A stretch of 64,000 nt of DNA from Erwinia_E haradaeae_B. Its GTDB lineage: Bacteria; Pseudomonadota; Gammaproteobacteria; Enterobacterales; Enterobacteriaceae. Numbering within the stretch: position 1 is the stretch's first letter; each line of letters begins with the position of its first letter. Location: NCBI RefSeq assembly GCF_900698985.1, contig NZ_LR217730.1:434001-498000 (forward strand). The letters are read 5' to 3'. Shown one piece after another: positions 18,831 to 29,827 of the stretch. The translations under genes and the position numbers were made by a program. Under the pieces are notes generated by a model. It made no database searches. It saw only the letters and a program-made list of their open reading frames with translations, and had not been told where the DNA came from.

Positions 18831-21394
18831 TTATGTATTTTGTGTGGATTTTATTTATTACCAGAAACACTTTTAGTATGTTTTTAATAATCATTTTATT
18901 CCATAACAGAATAGTATTAGATTTAATTAAATTTTATAAATTTAAACGATTAGATTACTACTTAGTGGATATTTTTATAGATTTACTAAGTGTTATGTTA
19001 GGTAATGTATAATTAACTGAATAATCTATAATGATTGACAGTACTTTGTATATAAGTTATGAGCTTTTCAGTAGATAATAGCTTTAAAATTAAGAATTTT
19101 TTTATAGAATATAATGTTTTAATAGTTTGTCACATTAGAGATGTTTTTTAGTATACTTACCTATAGATATTAGATTAATATATCAGTAAATAATATAAGT
19201 TATGTATACACTAACTTTATCATAAATAGTCATTAATCTTATATTTATTAATGGATATAGGATTAATTTTTTTATGTTATATTAACTTTATCATATAATT
19301 TTTATAAAAAATATAATATATAATAAGTATAATCAGAAAACTGATATAAGTACATAAATAACGTATTAAGCATAATAAAATCATAGAGTGATTATAGATG
19401 AGAAACCTGACGATAGTTATGATATAATATTGCACTAGATATGATGTTGATAATAAAAATAACAAACTCCCCAGTAAGGTATTGGATCAAGATAGATAGA
19501 TAACGATTTTTAAAATCTCAATATCTAAAATCTAATCAATGCATGGATAGATATATAATGAGTGTCCTCGTTGAGATTTTAATGAAGCAATAATATTTTT
19601 ATCAAATACTTTTTTGATATTAGCCCAGAATAATATTGCATATATATTGCATATATATTGCATATATATTTAAATTTTACTAGATGATATCTTTTTTTTT
19701 GAATAGATAAGATCTACCTTATATATATTATATTTAGTAGAAATATAATCAGTGATTATAATAAAAACATCTAAGACAATAAATTTGAGGATTGGCCTTA
19801 CATTATTTAGCTAGTTCTTATATTGATAGTAGATTAATATTAATCATTTATTATATAGAAAAATTAATTTTTACAAAAAAGTTTAAAAAAATAAAATTTT
19901 TTAATATTTAAATTATATTAATAAAGTATGTATTGGTAAAGACTTTTTATAATATTGTTATATACCTAGATGATACATGTAGATTGATATTATAATTATA
20001 GATTTTTTTAATGATGTTATTATACAGTAATGATACATATACTAAGTATTCTTTACTATGACAAGTATACCTACCATTCAGATCTCTGTATATTCTTTTA
20101 AATGAGATTGAAAAATAAAATAAAATATTATAAATTACTTTATATTATAAAAACAAAAAATTATAATTTTAATATTTCTAAAATTGTAGAAAATCTATAT
20201 GCTTCTTTTTCTAAGATAATAAAAATGTTTACATTCTAGAAGATAAATCTGCTATCTACAGAGCAGATTTACTATAAAAATACTTAACTTTTTATTACTA
20301 TAGTGGAGATGAATGTAATTTATATAATAGTGATTTTTTTTTAAAAATCTACGCTAATGAAATTAATAGATAATAAATATATATTACAATTTTGATGTAA
20401 TTTTATTAGATATAGTTATAATGTATATTTAAAAAGTACATATTATTAATCATTATTAAAAACTTTCTAGATAAATATTTTGGTGCGTTTTTATATATTT
20501 ATCAGGGATTTGAAACCATAATAGTTGAATTTATTTTAAAATTATATTTTTCTTACTATAGTTACTTGAGCTTTGTATCAGTACAATAACTGAATTATGA
20601 TGTTCTACTACCCCTAGAATCGCATATTGATTATTATTTTAAACCTTTTTTCTAACAATCTATTCATAAATATTGTAGAAGCAGTGAGCTGTCTATGATA
20701 GTAATTGATATTTTCTAGTTTATAGTGTATTGAATATTTGATATGAGTAATTATTTTTTGTTTAATTATAATCTAAAATATTTTATTTATCACTACTTAT
20801 ATCGATATATTTCAGATCTATATGAGAGTAGTAATAACTATTAAAGTGATTAATAGAATGATAATAAATAATTTTTTTGAATATGCGCGTAATCAGTATC
20901 TCACTAAAAAATATCTGGACTGCAAATATTACTGAAATGTGTTGTTCGAGTCAGAATTCTGATATTACTATTAGTGTCATTGTATGTGGAATTTTTCTCT
21001 GTATTTTGGCGAGGTTATGTTGATGAATCCGCATCTTTGCGATCTGATCAGGGTATTGATATTTTTTTTTAAAAATTATTATCTACCTGAAAGGAAATAG
21101 AGTGTAGATTGATCAAGTATTTTTTTATTCTTTTAATGGATATATTTTTTAAAATATAGGATATAGTTTAAATTTTTCAAAATTATAGGTAAGCATAAAT
21201 TAGTATATTATACTAATAGAATATCAAAAAGATGCATTAAATAGTTCGATAGCGATCTATTTCAATGATTTTTTCAATAAAATATAAATATATTTTATTT
21301 TTGTAAAATCTTGTTTTATTATTTATTCTTGTCTTTTGATTGATTATGCATCTTCTTTTACACTATCCGTTGATTATTATTTTAGAGTTAGTGC
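18831..21394. other. AT-rich spacer between topA and lpxM
   Basis: About 2.6 kb. cysB, which follows topA in E. coli, cannot be read. A short frame right after topA (18833-19012) is composed of AT-rich hydrophobic codons and resembles no family I know. Three tandem copies of an 11-bp unit lie at 19636-19668. Nothing else is recognisable. Confidence 0.6.
19636..19668. repeat. Three perfect tandem copies of an 11-bp unit
   Basis: TTGCATATATA occurs three times head to tail without a mismatch, followed by TT. The 11-bp period is close to one helical turn. It is most likely a slippage-generated microsatellite in decaying DNA. Confidence 0.9.
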
Positions 21395-22369
21395 ATGGAC
21401 AACAAAAAACAAAGTCACGCTCAGTTTATTCCTATTTTTCATAAATCGTTTTTATTACCAAGATACTGGGGTATTTGGTTAGGTATCGCTGCGTTATCTA
21501 TTTCAACTTTAATACCAGTATGTTTGCGTGATCCAATTTTAGGTGCATTAGGGCGTATAATAGGCAGGTTAGCTCTAGGTGCTAGACGTCGAGCATTAAT
21601 TAATCTGTTATATTGTCTTCCGGAAAAATCTGAATCAGAACGTGAAAAAATTGTAGATTCCATGTTTTCTACTATGTCACAGGCAATGGCTATGATGGCT
21701 GAATTGGCGCTGAGACCAAATTTAGCAAAATCTCGTATTCATTGGCATAGAAGGGATATTATTGATGATTTACGTCAAAGTGGACAAAATGTTATATTAT
21801 TAGCACCTCATAGCTGGGCAGTGGATTTACCAGCGATGTTATTGGCAGCTGAAGGTCAAAGAATAGCAGCTATGTTTCATCATCAGAGTAATGTAGTTAT
21901 TGATTATATCTGGAATTTAGTGCGATGTAGATGTGGTGCGCGTATGCATGCTCGTAATGATGGGATACGACCTTTTGTGAATTCTATTCGTCAGGGGTAC
22001 TGGGGTTACTATCTGCCAGATCAGGATCATGGAGAAGCACAGAGTGAATTTGTAGATTTTTTTGCAACATATAAAGCCACTTTGCCTATTGTTGGTCGAA
22101 TGATGAAAGTGTGTCACGCGACAATTGTACCACTTTTCCCAGTATATGATAGTAAGACTCATTCTTTAGACATTTATCTAAGAGCGCCTTTCATAAAAGA
22201 TTTTCTTGTTATTGATAACATCGAACAAGCTCGGCGATTAAATGCAGAAGTTGAAGTATTAGTACGCCCTAATCCCGAGCAATATACCTGGATATTAAAA
22301 CTATTAAAAACACGTAAACCAGGCGATCAAGAACCATATAAACGTCCAGATCTATATCCTAAGAAATAA
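21395..22369 (+). CDS. lpxM: Lipid A myristoyltransferase LpxM
   Basis: Inner-membrane acyltransferase that adds the last (myristoyl) secondary chain to Kdo2-lipid A. It resembles LpxM rather than LpxL along its whole length: 324 residues against 323, with the LpxM-like block FVDFFATYKATLP near 225 and the C-terminus EQYTWILKLLKTRKPG...LYPKK. A membrane anchor lies at about 24-44, and the catalytic HX4D is His139-Asp144 in PHSWAVD. With hldE and lptE this indicates that a modified lipid A is still made. The ribosome binding site is weak (GAG, 10 bases upstream). Its E. coli neighbours mepM and znuA are absent. Confidence 0.95.
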   Translation: MDNKKQSHAQFIPIFHKSFLLPRYWGIWLGIAALSISTLIPVCLRDPILGALGRIIGRLALGARRRALINLLYCLPEKSESEREKIVDSMFSTMSQAMAMMAELALRPNLAKSRIHWHRRDIIDDLRQSGQNVILLAPHSWAVDLPAMLLAAEGQRIAAMFHHQSNVVIDYIWNLVRCRCGARMHARNDGIRPFVNSIRQGYWGYYLPDQDHGEAQSEFVDFFATYKATLPIVGRMMKVCHATIVPLFPVYDSKTHSLDIYLRAPFIKDFLVIDNIEQARRLNAEVEVLVRPNPEQYTWILKLLKTRKPGDQEPYKRPDLYPKK

Positions 22370-22882
22370 ATTTTAATTTTTTAGATATAGAGAACTACAT
22401 CAGTGATGGTATTTTTATTTCTATTTCTCTAATTCTAAATGAGATCTGGCTTTAGAAATGGATTAAGTATAAACGTGATTATTTAGGTATTATATTACTT
22501 AATACAGAGAGATTATATTAATAATTACAAATATAGTTTTTAAAAGATAAGTATTAAAGATATATCTAGTAGATACCTACAAATACTCTATTTTAATGTA
22601 TTCTAGCAGATGATTTATGATTAAGCATTTTTAATTTTGGAGGGTCTTTTTTTAGTAAAATATCTATATAGTTTATGTTAGGAAAAACGAATATATATAA
22701 AATATGATTAGATAATAATTAAGAATTTTTTCTAAATATTATGAGTGGCGCATTAGGAGATAACTTGTATTATTTTTTATATGATGCAGTATATTTTAAA
22801 CTTCTTTATATATACATAATGCATTTATATGTTAAAGTTTTAGATAAATTAACTAGTTAAGTTATTATGTAGGTGTTTATAT
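22370..22882. other. AT-rich spacer between lpxM and dapE
   Basis: About 0.5 kb. A small stem, CATC-AGT-GATG, followed by GTATTTTT about 30 bp after lpxM may be a weak terminator. Nothing else is seen. Confidence 0.4.
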
Positions 22883-24013
22883 ATGATTAGTTGTCCAATT
22901 ATTGAGCTAACAAAACGATTAATCTGCTGTCCATCTATCAGTCCGAATGATGCTGGTTGTCAGGAAATTTTAATTTCTCGTCTCAAGAGGATAGGTTTTA
23001 CAATTGAATCAATGAATATTGGGGATACAAAAAATTTTTGGGCATGGCATGGTCATGGGAAATGTTTAGCTTTCGCAGGTCATACTGATGTAGTATCAAC
23101 TGGTGATTTACAATATTGGACGCACCCTCCATTTGAGCTTACTATGCAAAATGGTATTTTATTTGGTCGTGGCGTGGCTGACATGAAGGGTGCTCTATCA
23201 GCTATGATTATCGCAGCTGAACGTTTTGTAACGATAAACCCAAGGCACAAGGGGCGGTTAGCATTTTTAATTACCTCAGATGAAGAAGACAGCGGCAGCA
23301 ATGGTACAGTAAAGGTAGTTGAAAAATTAATAGCGCGTCATGAAACTTTAGATTATTGTTTGCTTGGGGAGCCAACTAGTACTCAAAGAGTAGGGGATGT
23401 AATAAAAAATGGTCGTCGTGGATCAATTACTGCCAATCTTCATATCCAAGGTCTTCAAGGGCACATTGCTTATCCAGATCTTGCTGATAACCCAATACAT
23501 CATGCAATCCCAATTCTTCATGAGTTGCTCGTTACTCAATGGGACACAGGAAGTGAATTTTTTCCACCGACTTGCATGCAAATTTCAAATATACAGGCTG
23601 GAGCTGGTGAAAGTAATATTATTCCAGGAGATTGCTTTATTAAATTAAATTTTCGATTTAGCCCGCAACTTACAGAACTATCAATTAAACGACGTGTTCA
23701 GGAGTTGTGTAATCGATATGATTTCCGTTATAATATTACCTGGAAGGCTATGCGGAAACCATTTTTAACCCTCAGTGGTGATCTAATAGATGTAGTTGTT
23801 AATACAGTTAAGCAGTATACCAACCGTGCTCCAAAAATATTAACGACTGGTGGCACTTCTGATGGGTATTTTTTTAAAAAAATGGGAGCTCAGGTTGTAG
23901 AGTTAGGGTTAGTAAATGCCACTATTCATCAAAGTAATGAATGTATTGAAGCATCAGACTTGCAAGTGTTAAGTCAAATGTATCAGCGTATCATGGAGCA
24001 GCTTATGATTTAA
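22883..24013 (+). CDS. dapE: Succinyl-diaminopimelate desuccinylase DapE
   Basis: Zinc hydrolase of the lysine/meso-DAP pathway, releasing LL-diaminopimelate from N-succinyl-LL-DAP. The protein has 376 residues (E. coli 375). Metal and catalytic residues of the M20 family are all visible: His67 (FAGHTDV), Asp100 (GVADMKG), Glu134-Glu135 (TSDEED), Glu163 (LLGEPTS), and the C-terminal His of NATIHQSNE near 350. The dimerisation/lid domain lies at about 180-290. AGGTG stands eight bases before the ATG. The next enzyme in the pathway, DapF, is broken at the right edge of this window, so LL-DAP made here may need another epimerase. Confidence 0.97.
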   Translation: MISCPIIELTKRLICCPSISPNDAGCQEILISRLKRIGFTIESMNIGDTKNFWAWHGHGKCLAFAGHTDVVSTGDLQYWTHPPFELTMQNGILFGRGVADMKGALSAMIIAAERFVTINPRHKGRLAFLITSDEEDSGSNGTVKVVEKLIARHETLDYCLLGEPTSTQRVGDVIKNGRRGSITANLHIQGLQGHIAYPDLADNPIHHAIPILHELLVTQWDTGSEFFPPTCMQISNIQAGAGESNIIPGDCFIKLNFRFSPQLTELSIKRRVQELCNRYDFRYNITWKAMRKPFLTLSGDLIDVVVNTVKQYTNRAPKILTTGGTSDGYFFKKMGAQVVELGLVNATIHQSNECIEASDLQVLSQMYQRIMEQLMI

Positions 24014-24824
24014 TAAAGTAGCATGATGATATTAATAAAATAATATAGGTAACTTTAGGGGTGCTATTAATGATTGGATTTTTGTTTATGATTTAAACAG
24101 ACCTGAAAAGACTGAACCTAAAAAAATATTAACAGTGCTAGATTTATTCTTCTATAGATTATTTATTGTTTAGGATTACTCTTTTAGAATAATTCATTTT
24201 TATGAAAAATACTATTTAATATAATATATTAAGTTTTTTTATTATCTTCTTCTTTTTGATTAAAGATTATTTTTAGCACATTTACGTTAATTGTACCATG
24301 TATTACTAATTGTTCTTCGAACATTGATAAATATATAAAAAAATAGTATAGAAAAAACAAAAATAAAGTAATTAATAAAATTACTATGTATATACTAATA
24401 ATTAATCTTTTTAAATTGTTTACTAGATAGATTTGCAAAACTTAAATGATGATACATTCTTTCTATGTATAATGAATATATGTATTATAAATTTTGTGTT
24501 CGGAGCTAAATTATATTTTTGTCATGACTATCGTATGTTTCTTAAAAATACAAAGATCTATACATCAATTCATAGCTGATTAACAGATTATCTTAAATGA
24601 AGTATTAGGATAAATATTGGGTAATTTTATTGTTTATATTATCTTAATACTAATCACAATGTTAAACTGGGTGTATTATTTTTCTCAAAAGTAGTTAATT
24701 GAGTTTAATGTTTTGATTTTTCGTAAATTTTATTTTACTTAGTAAATATTTTTCTCTGTTATCTTTTTTGTTATACTTTTTAAGTAGCATCTTTTATAAA
24801 AAAGAGTCACTTATTATTTAATGA
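24014..24824. other. AT-rich spacer between convergent dapE and holA
   Basis: About 0.8 kb. nadD, which follows holA in E. coli, cannot be read. A minus-strand frame at 24229-24438 (TTG start, one hydrophobic helix) has no good ribosome binding site or family resemblance and is not called. Confidence 0.5.
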
Positions 24825-25862
24825 TTATAATGAGCTTATATTAATATTTAGCGGGTAACATAATCCACATAATACCATTGTTAACACTTCTATTTCTAAC
24901 CATACTGATTGGTTAAAATTTTTTTTTAATTTTAGTTCTATGTTACGCATGAGATGAAATACATATAGAAAATTTATATTTGACAGGCGTTGGGTGGCAA
25001 GAGTTAAATAAGTACGGCGTTGTTGATATATTCGATGCTGATTTAATATAATATGTAGTGGAGTATATGTTATTTTTCTTTTTATAATGAGAAGTAATGT
25101 TAGATCACGCTGTAATATACGTAGCAGAATCATTGGTTCAGTATTTTCCGAACTTATTTTATGCAAGATGTGAATTGCTCGTTTACCATCTCCTGCCAGC
25201 ACGGAATTTAACCAGTTAAATATAGTAAAATGCGCTGAATTATGAATGATTTGTTTAATATGTCCTGCAGTGACTTTCGTATTAGGCCATAATATTAAGG
25301 CTTGTTCTAGTACTTTTGATAATTCTAGCAAATTACCTTCATAAGAATAGCATAAAAGTTGGTGTACTTCGTCATTTATTTCTAAATTTAATTGTTTTGC
25401 TCTATCTGATATCCAAATAGATAACTTTTTGAATTCCATTGTATGACATGAAACTTCTACTGCATTTACAGATAGGTTATTATACCATTTAGTATTTTTT
25501 TGTTTTTTAGAGAATGAGGAAGCTTGAAGTATTAGCAAGATATCAGGATGAATGAAGGTAGACAGTTGCATAAGTTGTGTGTTTATAAAAGACCCGGGAT
25601 CGCAATCTGGAAATATAAGTAAAAATATTTGACGGGTATTGAATAAACTAAATGATTGACAAATTATAAAAATATTCTGCCAATCTGTTTTTTTATTTAA
25701 TTCAATCTTTAAGTATTCTGTAAAGCCCTGTTTTTGAGCAGCGGCGCGAATAATATTTTTCGCTTCTTCTAACAAAAAAAGTTCATTACCAACTAACATA
25801 TAGCACGTTTTTAAGCCTTTGGTAAGTTGAGCATCAAGCTGTTCAGGATAAATTTTTTGCAT
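24825..25862 (-). CDS. holA: DNA polymerase III delta subunit HolA
   Basis: The 'wrench' subunit of the clamp loader that opens the beta sliding clamp. The protein has 345 residues (E. coli 343), starting MQKIYPEQLDAQL (MIRLYPEQLRAQL in E. coli). The clamp-opening region is seen as QSFSLFNTRQIFLL around residues 69-82, with Leu and Phe of the SLF motif preserved. The fold is weakly conserved beyond this, but the AAA+-like middle and the helical C-terminal collar domain align. It is the third gene of the leuS-lptE-holA operon, 60 bp behind lptE, as in E. coli. No clear ribosome binding site is visible. Confidence 0.95.
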   Translation of the reverse strand: MQKIYPEQLDAQLTKGLKTCYMLVGNELFLLEEAKNIIRAAAQKQGFTEYLKIELNKKTDWQNIFIICQSFSLFNTRQIFLLIFPDCDPGSFINTQLMQLSTFIHPDILLILQASSFSKKQKNTKWYNNLSVNAVEVSCHTMEFKKLSIWISDRAKQLNLEINDEVHQLLCYSYEGNLLELSKVLEQALILWPNTKVTAGHIKQIIHNSAHFTIFNWLNSVLAGDGKRAIHILHKISSENTEPMILLRILQRDLTLLLIIKRKITYTPLHIILNQHRIYQQRRTYLTLATQRLSNINFLYVFHLMRNIELKLKKNFNQSVWLEIEVLTMVLCGLCYPLNINISSL

Positions 25863-25922
25863 AGGTTGTATTTTTCTATGTTAATGATACCCACGAGGGA
25901 TAACATAAATATGTTCTAATGA

Positions 25923-26456
25923 TTAATTATTACGCAAGTGAATGGTAGTGCGATTTGTCGTATAATAAGTTTGTGAAAATTGATGTATTAAGTTTTCCAC
26001 TGCCTGCATCCTCATGTCATTAATGATAATACTTTGTTCAGTGTCTTTTGCTAAAGGAGCATATGGGTGATCAAAAAATGAACGAGATATTGTTGATGTT
26101 ATTGGATATATTCCTTTATTAGGAATGATCACTTGTATAAAAATAGTCATAATAATTGAATATTCGGATGTTTTTCCATCTGAAAAAATAGAAAGTGTAT
26201 TACGACTAATCTCCTCTTTTTGTAATCGTATAGAGGCTCTTTTTATATTTTTTCTTTCTCTTTTAATCACATGTATACCATGTAGTTGAAGTGCCTCATA
26301 TAATGTCATAGCCAGCGGACCGTATGGATCTTCTGTGTCTAGAGTAAGCGTTTTCATTTCGAATGGTATTTCAGTAGCGTGATATGGATGATATCCACAT
26401 CCATTGATACTCCATATAAAGATACTAAAAAATAAAGAAACCAATAGTTTTTGCAA
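25923..26456 (-). CDS. lptE: LPS-assembly lipoprotein LptE
   Basis: Outer-membrane lipoprotein that plugs and folds the LptD barrel, through which LPS reaches the surface. The product is 177 residues (E. coli 193). A signal peptide of about 19 residues ends in the lipobox INGC with Cys20, followed by GYHPYHATEIP. The family block EYSIIMTIFIQVIIPNKGIY aligns with EYQMIMTVNATV in E. coli, then the SRSFFDHP motif. The C-terminal low-complexity tail of the E. coli protein is absent. The start is TTG (26456), with GAAGGG at good distance, 14 bases after the leuS stop. Order leuS-lptE-holA is conserved. Identification rests on synteny plus these motifs. Confidence 0.93.
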   Translation of the reverse strand: MQKLLVSLFFSIFIWSINGCGYHPYHATEIPFEMKTLTLDTEDPYGPLAMTLYEALQLHGIHVIKRERKNIKRASIRLQKEEISRNTLSIFSDGKTSEYSIIMTIFIQVIIPNKGIYPITSTISRSFFDHPYAPLAKDTEQSIIINDMRMQAVENLIHQFSQTYYTTNRTTIHLRNN

Positions 26457-26470
26457 AATGCCCTTCTAAT

Positions 26471-29053
26471 TTAAGTAAGTACAAAATTAAGTATTTTTCC
26501 TGGTACATAAATAATTTTTTTAATTCGAGTACCGTGAAGATATTTTAAAACTATAGGATCTTTTTTAGCACGTTTCTGTATTTCTTCCTGTTTTAAGTTT
26601 TTTTCTAATATAATTTTACTACGAATCTTACCATTAATTTGAATCACTACTAATTGATTTTCTTCAATCGTTGCAATTTTATCTTCTTGAGGCCATGGAG
26701 CGTAATCTATAGCTTCTTTTCTTCCAAGGGCTTGCCATAGTATAAAGGTAATATGAGGGGTAAATGGATGTAGCATACGGACTATAGCGACAAGAGCTTC
26801 TTGCATTAACATACGATCGGTTTCTGTTTTTTGTGGTGCAATTATTAGTTTTTTTGTTATTGTCATAATAGCAGAAATAGCTGTATTAAATGCTTGACGC
26901 TGTCCTATATCTCTAGATACTTTTCTAATCGTTTGATGCAAATGACGACGTAAGACTTTCTGTTCATAATAATATATAGGATGCTCAAGAATTTTTGGAA
27001 TACCTAGCATAGTATGTTGCCAAACTAATTTCCATAGCCGTTTTAAAAATCGCTGCATTCCTTCAACCCCTGTGATTTTCCATTCTAAGCTCATATCTAT
27101 CGGTGCTGCAAACATAATAAATAATCGAATAGTATCAGCGCCGTAACGGTTTACCATTGTTGTTACGTCAATGCCGTTTTTTTTAGATTTTGACATTTTA
27201 GTCATACCGGCATAAACTAATTTATTACCATCTCTATCTACAGCATGTAGGATTTTTCCGTTATGATCACGTTCAATGATGAGATTAGAGGCTGATACCC
27301 AACTACGCTCTCCTCGGTTACTGGTAAAATAAAAAGCATCAGATAAAACCATACCTTGACAGAGAAGACGTTTTACAGGCTCATTAGAATTTACTAGTCC
27401 GGCATCACGTAGAAGTTTATGAAAAAAACGAAAATAAAGAAGGTGCATAGTAGCATGTTCAATTCCTCCTATATAGCAATCTACCGGTAACCAGTAGTTA
27501 GCAGAGGATAGGTCTAACATTCCATTTTTATAGTTAGCAGAGGTATAACGCGCATAGTACCAAGAGGATTCCATAAAGGTGTCAAAAGTATCAGTCTCAC
27601 GAAAGGCTTTTTGACCATTTACGATGGTTTGAGCCCATGTTTCATCAATTTTTATAGCATTCGTAACATCATTAGAGAGATTGTTTTTTGGCAACATAAT
27701 TGGCAATTGATTATTTGCAACAGGTAAAATTTCACCATTTTCTAGAGTAATCATTGGGATTGGTACGCCCCAATATCTTTGACGTGATACACTCCAATCT
27801 TTTAGGCGGTAGTTTATTTTTCGTCTTCCTATACCTTTTTTAATTACTTTATCAACTATCATAATAAAGGCTTTTTCACATGACAAACCATTAAATTCAC
27901 CAGAATTAAATAGCGTGCCTTTTTTTGTCATTGCACATCGAGCAAGATTTAGAATGCTATGATCAGTAGAGAGAATAACAGATTTAATAGGTATATGATA
28001 TTTTTGAGCAAACTCCCAGTCATTTTGACTATGACCTGGTACTCCCATGATAGCACCTGTGCCATATTCCATTATGACATAATTTGATATCCATACCGGC
28101 AATAAGTCTCCTGTCAGAGGGTGTTTCGCTACCAGTTTGGTCAGTATTCCTGTCTTGTTAATTTTTACACTATCCGCTTTAGATGCTCTGATTTTATAAT
28201 ATTTATTAATAAAGTTTACTACAGATGGATCATGAATAGCAGCTATATTAGCTATTGAGTGATTTGCTGCTACTGCAATATATGTTACTCCCATTAAAGT
28301 ATCTGGTCGCGTAGTATATATCTTGATTATTTCAGTGCTATCTAAAACTTTAAAATCAATCTCCACCCCTTCAGAGCGCCCAATCCAATTTTTTTGCATA
28401 GTTTTGACATTTTCAGGCCATTCCTTTAAAGTCTCGAGATCATTTAGTAATTCCTCAGCATAATTTGTTATTCTCATAAACCACTGCGGGACATTTTTAT
28501 TCTCCACAAGAGAATGACAACGCCAACAACAACCATTAATAACTTGTTCGTTAGCCAATACTGTCATATGGCGAGGGCACCAATTAACTGGTTCAGTTTT
28601 TTTATAAACTAAACCTTTTTTATAAAGTTGAATAAAAAACCATTGCTCCCATTGGTAATAATCTGGTTGACAAGTGGTAATCTCACGACTCCAATCATAA
28701 CTCAAGCCAAGTGATTTTAATTGATGTTTCATATGATTAATATTGGCATAAGTCCAAGATGATGGTGGTGTATTATTCTCAAGCGCTGCAGATTCGGCTG
28801 GAAGTCCAAAAGCATCCCACCCAATGGGGTGTAATACATTTTTACCCAGCATACGATGATAGCGGGATAAAACATCACCAATAGTATAATTGCGTACGTG
28901 CCCCATGTGTAAAGAACCAGAAGGATAAGGAATCATGGAGAGACAGTAATATTTTTCTTTATTTTTAATTTCGGTTGCCTTAAATGTTTCATGTTGATTC
29001 CAGTATTTTTGAACATAAGCCTCTATTGCTTGAGGGTGATATTGTTCTTTCAT
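26471..29053 (-). CDS. leuS: Leucyl-tRNA synthetase
   Basis: Class I synthetase that charges tRNA-Leu and edits misactivated amino acids. From the ATG at 29053 (MKEQYHPQAIE, against MQEQYRPEEIE in E. coli) it is 860 residues, exactly the E. coli length; an upstream ATG at 29083 would add ten residues absent from relatives. HIGH motif: HMGH in SGSLHMGHVRNY near 48; KMSKS motif: KMSKSKKNG near 620. The CP1 editing domain (about 225-415) keeps TTRPDTLMGVTY and GTGAIMGVPGHSQND (family GT-rich and HxxRD-like motifs, here HSQND). A zinc-binding CCWRC cluster is also present. It heads the leuS-lptE-holA operon. Confidence 0.98.
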   Translation of the reverse strand: MKEQYHPQAIEAYVQKYWNQHETFKATEIKNKEKYYCLSMIPYPSGSLHMGHVRNYTIGDVLSRYHRMLGKNVLHPIGWDAFGLPAESAALENNTPPSSWTYANINHMKHQLKSLGLSYDWSREITTCQPDYYQWEQWFFIQLYKKGLVYKKTEPVNWCPRHMTVLANEQVINGCCWRCHSLVENKNVPQWFMRITNYAEELLNDLETLKEWPENVKTMQKNWIGRSEGVEIDFKVLDSTEIIKIYTTRPDTLMGVTYIAVAANHSIANIAAIHDPSVVNFINKYYKIRASKADSVKINKTGILTKLVAKHPLTGDLLPVWISNYVIMEYGTGAIMGVPGHSQNDWEFAQKYHIPIKSVILSTDHSILNLARCAMTKKGTLFNSGEFNGLSCEKAFIMIVDKVIKKGIGRRKINYRLKDWSVSRQRYWGVPIPMITLENGEILPVANNQLPIMLPKNNLSNDVTNAIKIDETWAQTIVNGQKAFRETDTFDTFMESSWYYARYTSANYKNGMLDLSSANYWLPVDCYIGGIEHATMHLLYFRFFHKLLRDAGLVNSNEPVKRLLCQGMVLSDAFYFTSNRGERSWVSASNLIIERDHNGKILHAVDRDGNKLVYAGMTKMSKSKKNGIDVTTMVNRYGADTIRLFIMFAAPIDMSLEWKITGVEGMQRFLKRLWKLVWQHTMLGIPKILEHPIYYYEQKVLRRHLHQTIRKVSRDIGQRQAFNTAISAIMTITKKLIIAPQKTETDRMLMQEALVAIVRMLHPFTPHITFILWQALGRKEAIDYAPWPQEDKIATIEENQLVVIQINGKIRSKIILEKNLKQEEIQKRAKKDPIVLKYLHGTRIKKIIYVPGKILNFVLT

Positions 29054-29827
29054 GGAGCTAGTGATCCTTTGTGATGAAAACAATTGTTAGTACTCGATTT
29101 ATAGATACTAAATCCTATTGATCTAAAAATTATCATGACTGATGTGTGTCAGTTCTTAAAAGTAATATTTTTGATGCGGTATAGCATCAGTAGATAAAGG
29201 TTACCTGAGTGTATCAGAGCTTAATGAATATTTTTAGTGTTTAGAGAAGGATTTATGGTTATTGTTAAAGCTTTTTTTATGAGTTTCTTTTTATATTTCT
29301 TGTATCTTAGTTTTACAATTATCTGTGTGAAAAAAATAAAATATCCATATTAGAACTTTTAATATTTCAAAAATTTATTATAGTATGACTCATTAATACA
29401 ATAATTCAAGTACATTAAAATACCATTCAAATTATCTTGTTTTCTTTTATGTGATGTTTATAAAACAAAATGATATCATATGATATTTAACATCTGACAT
29501 TGACCAATGAGTTATTAGTTTTGTGTTTATAAAGTACATAAATTGGATAATAGAATAATGATGTATGTTATAATATATTTATATAAACATTTAAGATTTT
29601 AGGTATATGACATATAATACATATTATCATGATATAGTTATATATTATCTAGTATAGGTGATCATGATATCTTAATTAGGTATGACATAGTGGTTAAGTT
29701 ATGGCATAATAAAATATATAATATAATCTTCGTATAATAAATAATTATCAGATTGTATTATTAGTATAAGTGTTTCTCTTATTCTCTTTTATCATATGAA
29801 AGGGTATTTTTAGTAGTGTGCTATTTT
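29054..29827. promoter_or_regulatory. Divergent region between leuS and ligA
   Basis: About 0.77 kb between divergent genes, so promoters for both should be here. Near leuS are two small stems on the leader strand: ACTGA-(6)-TCAGT at 29138-29153 and GATGC-(6)-GCATC at about 29172-29187. Neither is followed by a T tract, so I do not call an attenuator. The rest is featureless AT-rich DNA. Confidence 0.35.

Noticed and set aside
18833..19012. Frame starting just after the topA stop
   Set aside because: Hydrophobic AT-rich product, no ribosome binding site and no resemblance to CysB or YciN.
19636..19668. Short repeats as a CRISPR array
   Set aside because: Copies are 11 bp and directly adjacent, with no spacers and no cas genes.
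24229..24438. 69-codon minus-strand frame with a hydrophobic helix downstream of holA
   Set aside because: TTG start, weak ribosome binding site, Ile/Leu/Phe composition expected from AT-rich DNA; does not match NadD or any other gene expected there.
29138..29187. Leader attenuator for leuS
   Set aside because: Two small stems exist, but neither has a T tract after it and no leucine-rich leader peptide was found.
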